Shown here: piece by piece, positions 36,833 through 46,228 of the stretch | Layout of the letters: every line of letters begins with the position of its first letter | Numbering within the stretch: position 1 is the stretch's first letter | Assembly: GCA_020740775.1 (NCBI GenBank) | Contig: JAHEWK010000032.1 | Coordinates: forward strand, 186,001 to 250,000 | Length of the DNA: 64,000 nt | DNA from: Ilyonectria destructans | Lineage: Eukaryota; Ascomycota; Sordariomycetes; Hypocreales; Nectriaceae | Direction of reading: 5' to 3' | Made by a program: the position numbers and the translations under genes | Notes under the pieces: generated by a model | Databases searched by the model: none | What the model was told of the DNA's origin: nothing | Seen by the model: the letters and a program-made list of their open reading frames with translations, nothing else

Positions 36833-38051
36833 GGAAGATACCAGATGACTAGAAGCATCAGAGCATCAAGTCGCAGCCACGGAATAGGTGTGTGAATCAG
36901 TTCGTGAAGAGAAAGACGAATAGAGCACCAAACAGCTCTCCCAAGTTAGAGCCTCCTCTATAATCTGCGACCAAGCCGACTTGCCAACAGCGCTCCTAAT
37001 AGTGCAATCAGTCCGTCTGGACGCCTCAGACTGGCCATTTAATCCGTTTGACTTGGCTAGACTAAACTAGCAGTCCGTCTGACTTTGGTCGAACTGGACT
37101 AGCAGTCTGACTGAGATGTGCAGACTGGACTGGCAGTCTGACCGAGATGTGCAGACTGAACTATCGGTCCGTCCGTCACCGTCAGACCAGACTGCAGTGC
37201 AAACTGCGGTCTAGACTAATAGTCCAGACACGTGACTCCCGTCTTCGTCGATAAACCCGATATGACATAGGACAGCGAGAGTAGACGAAAATGCTTGAGA
37301 GACAAACATCTTTCAACCGGACTGGACTTGGCTTAGTCTGGGCTTTGGGCCGTTCTCTCGCGGTGACGGTAACCTTAGGCTCACTGCGCCACGTCACTGA
37401 TATCGGTCTTTCGACGGTCTTTCGATGATTCGGGAATATATCTCTGATCATGATGGAATTGATACCAGACGGAAGCTCTCAGCACGGTAGATACGGTGAC
37501 CATATCGTAACTAGTATGAAATATGATTCTGACGCAGAGACCTGCGTGTTTACTAGCATCTCAATTGGCTTGCTGAGATCCGTGACTGCGAGCGAACCTA
37601 CCCTACACGCGCCGGATAAGGGATACTGTGCATGCCACCTACCTGTAATGGCGGGGCTGGTTTATCTTAACGCCACCGGACGGGTTTTCGCTCCTCAGAT
37701 AACATGCACTTCATCATCTCTCACGTTGCAGATATTCTTCCTGGAAATCGGCAAGGTGGCCCATTCGAAACTATAAAATTAGGTTACTGTTGAAAGGTCG
37801 AAACATGTAATTCTGGGATCTTGTTAGGCCGATAGGCCGATGGGTTCAGTTGCAAGATACTTGGTTTGCCGTAGACAAACGCAGTGCTGGGCTGTACCGG
37901 CTAACATATCTTAGCGCCACGTCGAAATTTGCAGCTTGACAAAGAAAAGCACGGCAAATACGTCTGTCCGCGACTTGCAGCCAAGCGGGAGTTTAAGATG
38001 GGGCTGACGCGTACGGGGCTGCCATGCACGCCGGGCTTTGCGCTCACTGAC
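36833..38051. other. intergenic with CAGTCTGAC-type repeats
   Basis: At about 37005-37215 the motifs GTCCGTCTGAC, ACTAGCAGTCTGACTGAG and ATGTGCAGACTGGACTGG recur, including two adjacent 30-base copies at about 37105-37165. No gene is seen. The right end is the insertion site of piggyBac copy 1. Confidence 0.45.
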
Positions 38052-38054
38052 TAT

Positions 38055-40191
38055 CCCTTTGAGTGTCGTAAGACGACACTTAGGTCACGGGACCCACCGG
38101 ACCCCTGCTACAGCCGAGGTACCTAAAGTGACCTAAAGCATCGCCGGAATCAACCCCACCCAATTCACCGTACAATTCATTTTGTGTGCACTTATGGATT
38201 CCCAACAGCTCTCCAGCCAAGCTGTTAATGCGTATGATGACAATAGCTTCATCCGTACTAGTGACAGCCGTCGCGAGCAGCCGACCGATAACACCTGCCG
38301 GCCGATACATGATCCGGTTCCGGATCGCGGTTACAACTTCGACCCGATGGTCATTCCAAGCCGGGCCCCTGAGATAACAGCCCTGCCCCCGGAGCCGCTG
38401 TCACTATTCCAGCAATTCCTACCTATTTCCCTAGTGGAAGGCTGGGCTCAGTACACCAATAGCTGGGTCAGTCGCCGGCTCGAGCAGCATGAAGATGGCA
38501 GCTGCAGATTGAAGCCGCAGTCTCGGCTGCTGGCTTGGAAGCCGACCTCTGTTGCAGAAATCTACATATGGCTTGCGATCTTGATGTATATGAGAATACA
38601 TATAGAGCCGCAGATCAAGCTTTATTGGAAGACTTCTGGATCCAAGGATCTACGCCCTATCCATCCAGTGATCAAATGGATGCCTTATAACCGATTCCAG
38701 CTGCTATCTCGGCATCTTCATATCTTTGACTTTACAACCATCGATAAGGACCCTGACACAAGCTTCTACGGCCGCACCTTTATCCGGGTCAAGGCTTGGT
38801 CTGACTACCTACAACATACGTCTACAGTCTATTACATTCCGGGCACATCTATTGCTGTAGATGAGTGTATGGTCCGCTTCCTCGGACGATCCCTTGAGAC
38901 AACAACAGTCCCTAACAAACCTATCCCCACGGGCTTCAAAGTGTGGGCTGTAGCCCAACAAGGCTATTTCCTGCGGTGGATTTGGCACCGGCCCGGCCGG
39001 AAGTTCGGGCCCGTTGGCATCCGGCCGAGCTACCGGCGCCTGCCGTCACAGCTGCGGCGGGCCCGGCAGCAGCGACAAGAGAGGAAGACGATCCATCTGA
39101 ACCCAACCCAAGCTGTGGTTGTTGCCCTAGTAAATCTGCTGCCGGAGGCCAGATACCACGTATTTCTCGATAACCTATTCTCTTCCTGTGACCTCTTTCG
39201 CCGGCTCCGGCAATGCGGCCACGGCGCCACAGGCACAGCCCGCAGGAACTGTGGCATCTACAAGCCCCTTGTCAAGCTTAAAGCTACAGATAACACAGCT
39301 GCCGGCAGCCTCAAATTTAATGATATCAGGGCTTTCCCTACGGCAGATAACCAAGTCAGTCAGAGAGACAAGATTGTGTTGATTTTCCCTACTAATTTGT
39401 CTTCGGCTAGGTCAATCAGATCGCGTGGAAAGATAACGCCCTCGTGTTATTCCTATCCACTGTGTTCAAGGGCACTGAGAGACTCGAACGTCAGAGGAAA
39501 AGACCGACAACAGACCAAATGCAAGCACGGCCAATACAGCGATTTTTTGGTACTGAGGCTGTCAAGCTGATTTCTATCCCGTCTATCGCTGCTGTTTACA
39601 ATGATGAGATGGGTGCTGTAGATCAAGGTGACCAAATGCGGTCATATTGGAGCCCTACCCGCCGTGCCCGTAGGGGCGGCTGGAGGGCCCTAGCTTGGGA
39701 CTTCCTGCTAGAAATAGCCCTTATTAACAGCTATATTTTACAGCAGCGAGGGCAGCCGCAGTGGAAGCCGGAGATGTCACAGAGCAATTGGCGGCAACGC
39801 CTTGTCAATGACCTTATCGCGAAGTATTCATCTGACAGTCATGCAAGACAGCGATTTCGGACTGGCGACGAATTTACGCCTGTTGCACAGCACAAATGGG
39901 TCCGGAATAAGAATTGCTCAGCTTGTCAAGCTTGTAAAGGAATACGCCTTGGGGAGGGCCGGCAGCAGCAGCCGCTGCAAGCCGTCAGCAGCAATAGGGG
40001 GGCCCGGAGACCAAAGCAGTCACGATACCGATGTCAGGAGTGTAATGTAGCTTTATGTAGATCCGGCAATTGTTGGGACTTCTATCACCATATAAATTAG
40101 GTGGGGTTGAATGTACCTTTAATTTGCTTTACTCTGGTTGGCCAGACCCCCCTGCTCGTGACCTAAGTGTCGTCTTACGACACTCAAAGGG
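38055..40191 (+). mobile_element. piggyBac-type DNA transposon, copy 1, apparently intact
   Basis: Ends are perfect inverted repeats for more than 30 bases, beginning CCCTTTGAGTGTCGTAAGAC on the left and its complement ending at 40191. An internal GACGACACTTAGGTCACG is shared by both ends. The flanks are CTAT on the left and ATAA on the right, not the TTAA duplication expected of piggyBac. The element carries one two-exon transposase gene without lesions. A second copy lies inverted at 58627-60757. Confidence 0.88.
38194..40100 (+). CDS. piggyBac-like transposase (DDE_Tnp_1_7)
   Basis: Exon 1 38194-39354, intron 39355-39410 (GTCAGT..TAG), exon 2 39411-40100, giving 616 residues. The ATG at 38194 (MDSQQLSSQAVNAYD) is the first in frame. 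Domain marks in order: EIYIWLAILMYMRIHIEP, the catalytic aspartates in IAVDECMVRFLGRS, YHVFLDNLFSS and YNDEMGAVDQGDQM, then WRALAWDFLLEIALINSYIL. A C-terminal cysteine-rich finger reads CSACQACKG ... CQECNVALCRSGNCW. All three acidic positions of the family are present and no stop or shift is seen, so this copy could be active and could mobilise the dead inverted copy. Length fits the family. Confidence 0.88.
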
Positions 40192-40556
40192 ATAAGGCGC
40201 AGAGCAAGACCCTAGAGAAGGTCCTGCTCGGGCTCTGATGGCGGGCCGGTTGGGGAGAAACGAAAGGTTCTTCCTTCAGTTCGTAAGCTCGGGCTATTAA
40301 ATGGTCCGTGCCGGCTGCCTTCACCACTATCGCTGTGCCACAGGCTTTCAGCCAAAATGTTCGCTTACTGCGAGGATGACTAATCCGTAGATTAGATGAC
40401 ACTTCAATGCGATCGACAACTGTGCCGCTGAGCATAGCCTCGTCAAGCGCATGTATATAAGTTCCTCGCAGACCTGGAGCGGGGTAACGGGCATGAAAGA
40501 CATCCAGAATCTCGGCTCAAACCTTTTACCAACCTACCTTTGCTGCTAGTTTTGCC

Positions 40557-42662
40557 ATGGCACGTCAGCATGTTCGACCGTTGAGGGAAATTGACAATGC
40601 ACTCGTCCCCCCCAACTGGGACCCTTTCCATGGCTGCAGCGGGTGCGATGGATTGTGTAAAGTACTCCAAGATCAATCAGCGGTCGAACGACTCCTACGG
40701 GGGGAGCAGATCCAGTTATTCAGCGGGTCGAAAGACCAACTCCAGCGCAGCGCGGCCCACGGCTGTGCTTTCGCAAAATTTCTGGGTCCAACCTCGGATG
40801 GTGAACCTGCCCGGTTCCTTCGGCGATCGGATCAAGGAGCGGCAAACAAGATGTTGCTCTTAGCCATCCAGACAGGCAGACATGCGCCTAAGTACGGGTT
40901 CCAGGTAGCCGTATCCACTATTCCAGGTGTGATAATACAGAGGCCGCATAGTGTTCTTCTGCTAATTCCTGGCTTAGACGATCCGGCATGGTCCATAGTT
41001 GGGACAAGCCCTGTCGACCCGGATCCTGTCTCACCTCGAAGTCTCTACATCATGGATGAGTGGCTTCGTCGGTGCAGCTCGGGATTACAGGAGCATAGCG
41101 AATGTGTAACATGGGATGCGAGGATAGTTTCCCTCCCCACCCGTGTGATCGACGTGAGCGGGCAGGTGCCGAAGCTCTACACTCCTTCAGCAAACGAGTC
41201 TGGCCGTTATGCCACGTTGAGTTACTGCTGGGGTGGCCCGCAGCCCCATGCTACTACGGCAGCAAAACTCGCCGGATATCACAATTCGCTGCCAATGGAT
41301 TCATTTCCCGCCACCATTCAAGATGCTATAACATTAACGCGGGCTCTAGATATCCCCTATCTCTGGATCGACTCCCTCTGCATTATCCAAGATTCGGTGC
41401 CAGACAAGACCCGGGAGATTGCCACGATGAGCCAAGTCTACAAGAATTCATGGGTGACCTTCTCGGCAGCTACAGCCTCGAAGTGCCATGACGGGTTTCT
41501 CGGCATTCAGGAAGAGACACGCAGTCGACTGTCACGCTCAGTCACGATTCCCATAGCGTGTCCAAATGGTCTCACTGGCAACATTAAGCTCAGTCCAGCG
41601 AGATTCAATGACGTGAATATGAGATTCGAAGACAAGTTCCCAATTGACCGCCGGGCATGGACGTACCAGGAATATCTTCTCTCACCACGGGTCATTAGCT
41701 TTTATCACAACTCTATCGAATTCAAGTGTCAAGGAGGACTATTCACCGACGATGGGCTCGAAGCAGAAGAAAATAGCCTAAACCCACCCATGTTCGCCAG
41801 GCGGTCGAAACTAGGACCGCTATTTTTCATGCAAGATTCACAGATACGCCAGGAACAGTGGAGAAGCGACGTTTCCCCTGAAGCACGGGAGATTCTTCGT
41901 CGGCTTTGGGACAATGTCGTCCTGGAGTATTCGACCGGGAGACTTACGGATCCGGACGACAAGCTACCTGCCGTATCTGCGCTTGCTTCCGAGTTTCACC
42001 GTATCTTCGGTGACCAGTACCTTGCGGGGTTATGGAAAGGGAACCTGATGCACGATCTCCAGTGGTTCGCGTTTCCCCCGGCGCACGGAGAATCACCACC
42101 ACCAAAATATCATGTCCCAACCTGGTCATGGGCCTCCACAAGTCGACGTTCCGTCTATCCTCACGAAGCGACAAGGTACTCGGATCAATCAGCCCGAGCA
42201 CAAATTCTCCACTGTTCGGTCGACCTAGTATCAAAAGAAGCGCCTTTCGGTCACGTCAGAGGGGGTTTGTTGACTATTCGCGGTCCTGTGAAAAGCTTGA
42301 GCTTGAGAGAGTCATGGGAACATTTCGGCTGCGGGCCTAGTGCTGACCGCTCTAAAACCATTGGAATGATTGACACTGATTTTAGATGGAAGGTGCCCGA
42401 AGATGGATCAATTCGGAGCAACCTTAAAATTCCAGAGGATCGAGGGCCGCTTTTCTTTTTGGGGTTGTCCATGCGGCCGGAAGATTCCTATGAGACATGC
42501 GGCCTCGTGCTTCTCGAGACGGGAGACAACCGATACGAACGGGCCGGCTTGTTCAAGATTGGGGCTGCTGATGACTTGAACCCCATCCGTTCTTGGCACC
42601 AACAGATGGTCACGAAGCATTGGGGCGACGATTATGAAGTTCGGACTGTTTCAATACGATAG
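40557..42662 (+). CDS. HET-domain (heterokaryon incompatibility) protein
   Basis: Intact single-exon gene of 701 residues. HET-domain proteins trigger growth arrest or cell death when genetically different hyphae fuse, or act as general NLR-like effectors. The domain spans about residues 218-380: YATLSYCWGG, TIQDAITLTRALDIPYLWID, SLCIIQD, MSQVYKNSWVTFSAA and RAWTYQEYLLSPRVISFY. A tryptophan-rich segment follows (VPTWSWASTSRR), as is usual. The N-terminal part (HGCSGCDGLCKVL, HGCAFAKF) is a typical partner region. No NACHT or WD40 repeats are attached. The piggyBac end lies only 365 bases before the ATG, so the element sits in or near the promoter. Confidence 0.88.
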   Translation: MARQHVRPLREIDNALVPPNWDPFHGCSGCDGLCKVLQDQSAVERLLRGEQIQLFSGSKDQLQRSAAHGCAFAKFLGPTSDGEPARFLRRSDQGAANKMLLLAIQTGRHAPKYGFQVAVSTIPGVIIQRPHSVLLLIPGLDDPAWSIVGTSPVDPDPVSPRSLYIMDEWLRRCSSGLQEHSECVTWDARIVSLPTRVIDVSGQVPKLYTPSANESGRYATLSYCWGGPQPHATTAAKLAGYHNSLPMDSFPATIQDAITLTRALDIPYLWIDSLCIIQDSVPDKTREIATMSQVYKNSWVTFSAATASKCHDGFLGIQEETRSRLSRSVTIPIACPNGLTGNIKLSPARFNDVNMRFEDKFPIDRRAWTYQEYLLSPRVISFYHNSIEFKCQGGLFTDDGLEAEENSLNPPMFARRSKLGPLFFMQDSQIRQEQWRSDVSPEAREILRRLWDNVVLEYSTGRLTDPDDKLPAVSALASEFHRIFGDQYLAGLWKGNLMHDLQWFAFPPAHGESPPPKYHVPTWSWASTSRRSVYPHEATRYSDQSARAQILHCSVDLVSKEAPFGHVRGGLLTIRGPVKSLSLRESWEHFGCGPSADRSKTIGMIDTDFRWKVPEDGSIRSNLKIPEDRGPLFFLGLSMRPEDSYETCGLVLLETGDNRYERAGLFKIGAADDLNPIRSWHQQMVTKHWGDDYEVRTVSIR

Positions 42663-42786
42663 TTGCTAGCTTCAGTCGAGAATCTTTGATATCAAACAGC
42701 AAGGACATGCGATGTTGAAGCTATTAGTACATACTTAGGTTAGGTAGTTCCAAACCTCGCTTAGAAAGAATCCCAGCCACAGAGCA

Positions 42787-43421
42787 TCACTTCGCCTCCA
42801 CTGCTTCAGCATGGAGGAGTTGGGCGTAGGTATCCTTCATCGTTTCCGCCAAAGTCCTGTATTTGAAACCGAGCACTCTGGTTGCTTTGCTCCCATCCAC
42901 CTTGTAGTATCCTCAATAACCCCCGGCTGTCCAAGAGGAAGCCTGGACTGGAGCTCTGGGATCTCTGCCCTGGCTGCATCCACAGCGGCCTGGTAGTTGA
43001 AGTTTTGACCGACCCAGAACCTCTGTCCACCAGCTTCTGGAACTTGGAAGCTCAGGACGTGCGCAGCTGCCGCTTCACGGACGTCTGCAAAACCGCCAAA
43101 GTCGAATGGCGGGATCTCGCTCGCTCCCAGTATTCCGTGCAGAAGTTCAAGCGATTCGCCGAGATGCTTTGTGCTGGTCAACTCGGTGACGTAGGGCCCG
43201 AAGATCCAAGGAGGAGTAATCGTGACGAGGTCGAACTTGGGGCTGTTCTTGGAGACCCAGTCCCACATTGCTTTCTTGGCCAGTGCAACAACTCCCGAAG
43301 CCACAGCAGCCTCCTCGTACGTCACCGGGTTCCAGTCCTTTTCGTCATAGACATAGCCCGGGCGCTTTCCTTTGGACAAGTCGCACATTTGTGGCACTGA
43401 GTGCGGGGTACCTAACCCCAA
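42787..43421 (-). pseudogene. NAD(P)-dependent SDR (GRE2/DFR-like), truncated and frameshifted
   Basis: The minus strand reads KRPGYVYDEKDWNPVTYEEA, KKAMWDWVSKNSPKFDLVTI, PPWIFGPYVTELTS, VREAAAAHVLSFQVPEAGGQ and RFWVGQNFNYQAAVD, the C-terminal half of an extended short-chain dehydrogenase of the methylglyoxal/dihydroflavonol reductase type. The N-terminal Rossmann half with the glycine motif and the catalytic tyrosine is absent. Near 42870-42890 a one-base shift separates MGAKQ from GFKYRTLAETMKDTYAQLLH, which ends at TGA 42787-42789. Both lesions make it inactive. Confidence 0.75.
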
Positions 43422-43950
43422 GCTCGTAACCCGGGCCGCTCGCGTTTCTGCATGCCCATAACACTTGTCGTACAGTAGACGATCACAGAAGCTCAGCGAG
43501 GTAAAGCGAGAATAAAGGCCTAGATTTGTACATCCATCCAGTCATTGGTACTGTAAGGTACTATAACATCTCTACCTCCAGACCCCCAAGGAGGCTGGAC
43601 AGTTGACGCGTCCTGAATGTTATTCCGTGTCTCCGCCTCGCCCACTTTTGCCACCCTTCAGCCTCCATGATAGGCCCCGCCAAGTGGGCACGTGCCAAGC
43701 TAAAATGATGCCGCGTGCTTTACCTTGCTGAAGTGACAGCTGCGCCTTCCAAACTCAACACAGCGACAACACACAGCCAGGTGTTTCTAGACAGCGTCTC
43801 TCTCAGTCAAGCTTCGAGCAACCACACCCGCGGTGCAAGGAGAGAAGCGGCGCGAAGGTGGCAATCAGCTTTGCCGAGTCATGCAGCGTACCGTGCTATC
43901 GAATTCCTCCATTTCCATTATTTCAGGTTCTCCTAGTCTCCTAGTCTCCT
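43422..43950. other. intergenic
   Basis: Between the broken SDR and the next gene. No coding sequence is recognised. It should include the promoter of the plus-strand gene starting at 43951. Confidence 0.4.
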
Positions 43951-46172
43951 ATGGACGCCCGCTACGCCCAAATCTGCTCTTGGATACAAACAGGGAAGCA
44001 CACCATCCTGACGGATTACGACAAAGCGAACAGCGATCGAGTCGAGTCGAATACGGGCGAATTGGAACAACCGGATGCTGATGTTTCCTCCGATGATAGC
44101 ACGTCTCTCACGTCAACCGTGTCTACCGGGTCAGCCTCGCCTGCGGTTGAGAAACTCCTAGGCGCGGATGATGATATTCTCATACCTACGCCAAGCGAGA
44201 TCGATCGTGTTTTCCAGGAAGGCCGAGAAACTTGGAGGCGATTTGTCGTGTCAGCCCAGTCCCTTCCTCGGAATTCCTTATCAGCGGGACTCAACGACCC
44301 TTCCATCATCTTGAAGGACGTTCCCGCGTTACCCAAATCTCTGCCAAAGTATGGTGTGCTGGCTGGACGGCCATTATGGCACGTACCATGCGCCGAGCGT
44401 GACGGAGATGGTCATAAACACCATGAGGACTTGGATCTCGAACACCTGTATGGCACACAAAAATATTTCTGCCTTTCATTCTCCTCACCAATCGAGTGTC
44501 GTGCGTCCTTTCAATCCGGCCTATGTTATGACAAAAGCTCCGGGTCTAGCAGGTTCGCTTCAGCTGCCCCACGAGGTCTGCTACTTTTGACATTATGCTG
44601 GTCATACATATTCTCAGTGCGATTCTGGGAACTTCAGGGGAAAAGAGCTATTTACACCCCACACGCACTGCGACTGAAACCAACTAAGGGTTCCCGCGCT
44701 CGACGAGGTAGTGTCAACCTTCATCTAGGAGACTCCGCGTCTCACGCTCTTGTCAAGTGGCTGTGTGCTATCCTCGCACCCAAACCTGGCTGGTCAGTTG
44801 AAGGAGGAGGTTTCGCACCATGGGCAGCTTTCTGCTCTGGAAACACTCAATTTTCTATCTTTACTGATGGGGCTGTAACCTTCTCTCTGAATGAGTCACC
44901 ACCCACCTCTGCTAAGGCTACGGAGCTTCTTATAGAGCTTTGCAGTCTATATGGATTTGAACCTAGCAGGCGCTATGGCGACAGCCGGGACCCATTATCC
45001 CCCGTCACAGCTGGGTTTTTGGCGGCACTGGCATTGCCGTTTTACCGTTCCGTCAACTTACAGCCAGAATTTTTTACCTCGACACTTTCAAAGAACCCAA
45101 TCGGCAAAATGGAAACGGGTCATATACGGCAATACGTCGCCGACCTTCGGTATTACATGACATTGAGCATGCACCCAGGGTCCGTTGGGTCCATCATTTG
45201 GAGCATATTCTGGCAGCCAGATATTGAGTGCAATGCTGTTAGCCCCTGGTTGAGCTCTATCCTCAGTGTACTACGACCGATTATCGACAAGGGAAATTTG
45301 GACGTCCTTTCTGTGAGGGAACGATCATGTGACTTTCATACTTTATGAATAGTCTCACTTTATGAATATTGTGTAAATAGCTTAAGTCAGAGCTTTCCTT
45401 AGGAATCTCTTTCTCTCCTTGTAAACAATCATTTTGCCCAAGTCGCACTCGACCTCGTTCGTGCTCTTGTACCGTCACACTTTCGAAAACCTTCGCGCTC
45501 CGTCGGCCGCGGGTAGCGCTATGGTGGCTGGGCATTTTCCTTCTTGGGAGCCCTGCTATTCCTAGCTTTATTGTGCGTTACCTAGAGACGCTTGAAGAAT
45601 GTTGGGGATATGCGTCGATGGCATCACCAGACACAACTGTCTCTGCCTGGACTGGGTCACCTGAGTCTTTCCTAGATGAAGATCCATCACGTACTTACGT
45701 CGGCTTGAAATGCTTGGTAACAAGGGCTGACCTGCTGAAACATCGCTACAACTTCTGCTTGCGAGACACAGCCTCCGTTCCGTTGTCCTGGCGACCTCTT
45801 GGAGTTGTCCCAAAGGAAGCGATAGAGCTTGAACTCTGGCCGTCGCTAGAGCATTGTCCTACTAGAACATACAAGCACTGGGTCTGGTGGATTAAGAAGG
45901 GACAAACGGTTATTGGTCGCAATGTTCAGCTTGGGTTCCGGAAGGACACCGGTAGATTTGTTCAGGATGTGGCTGACCACCTAGACATAGTCCATTTAGA
46001 TGACGTTACGGAATGTAGCGACAGTGTGAACCTAGAACCATCACGCGAAGCTACCCTTCAAATGATAGACTACTGCATGGAGGATATAATGGGCGATCGA
46101 GATACAGAGATATCAACAGTCCCAGGTGCTAGGACGCACCCATGGCTCGAGGGCTGGAGGAGACTTGAATAA
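43951..46172 (+). CDS. hypothetical fungal protein, two parts with an unresolved junction
   Basis: Part 1 (43951-45348 at most) starts MDARYAQICSWIQTGKHTIL and includes YGVLAGRPLWHVPC, YFCLSFSSPIECRA, LLLLTLCWSYIFSVRFWELQ and SASHALVKWLCAILAPKPGW. Part 2 is open from about 45400 to TAA 46170-46172 with ALWWLGIFLLGSPAIPSFIV (a membrane segment), RYLETLEECWGYASMASPDT, VSLPLSWRPLGV-like sequence and KHWVWWIKKGQTVIG. The parts surely belong together, but the junction between about 45310 and 45490 is not clear: a GTGAGG donor at 45312 exists and no matching acceptor in phase is obvious. In that gap the frame contains TAG and TGA. The protein looks like an uncharacterised family of Aspergillus-type fungi. 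No catalytic residue is suggested. Confidence 0.55.
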
Positions 46173-46228
46173 TCACGGGATGTAGTCCGCAAGTCAAATC
46201 ACGGTGCCAACAAAGTTGTACTTGAAAG

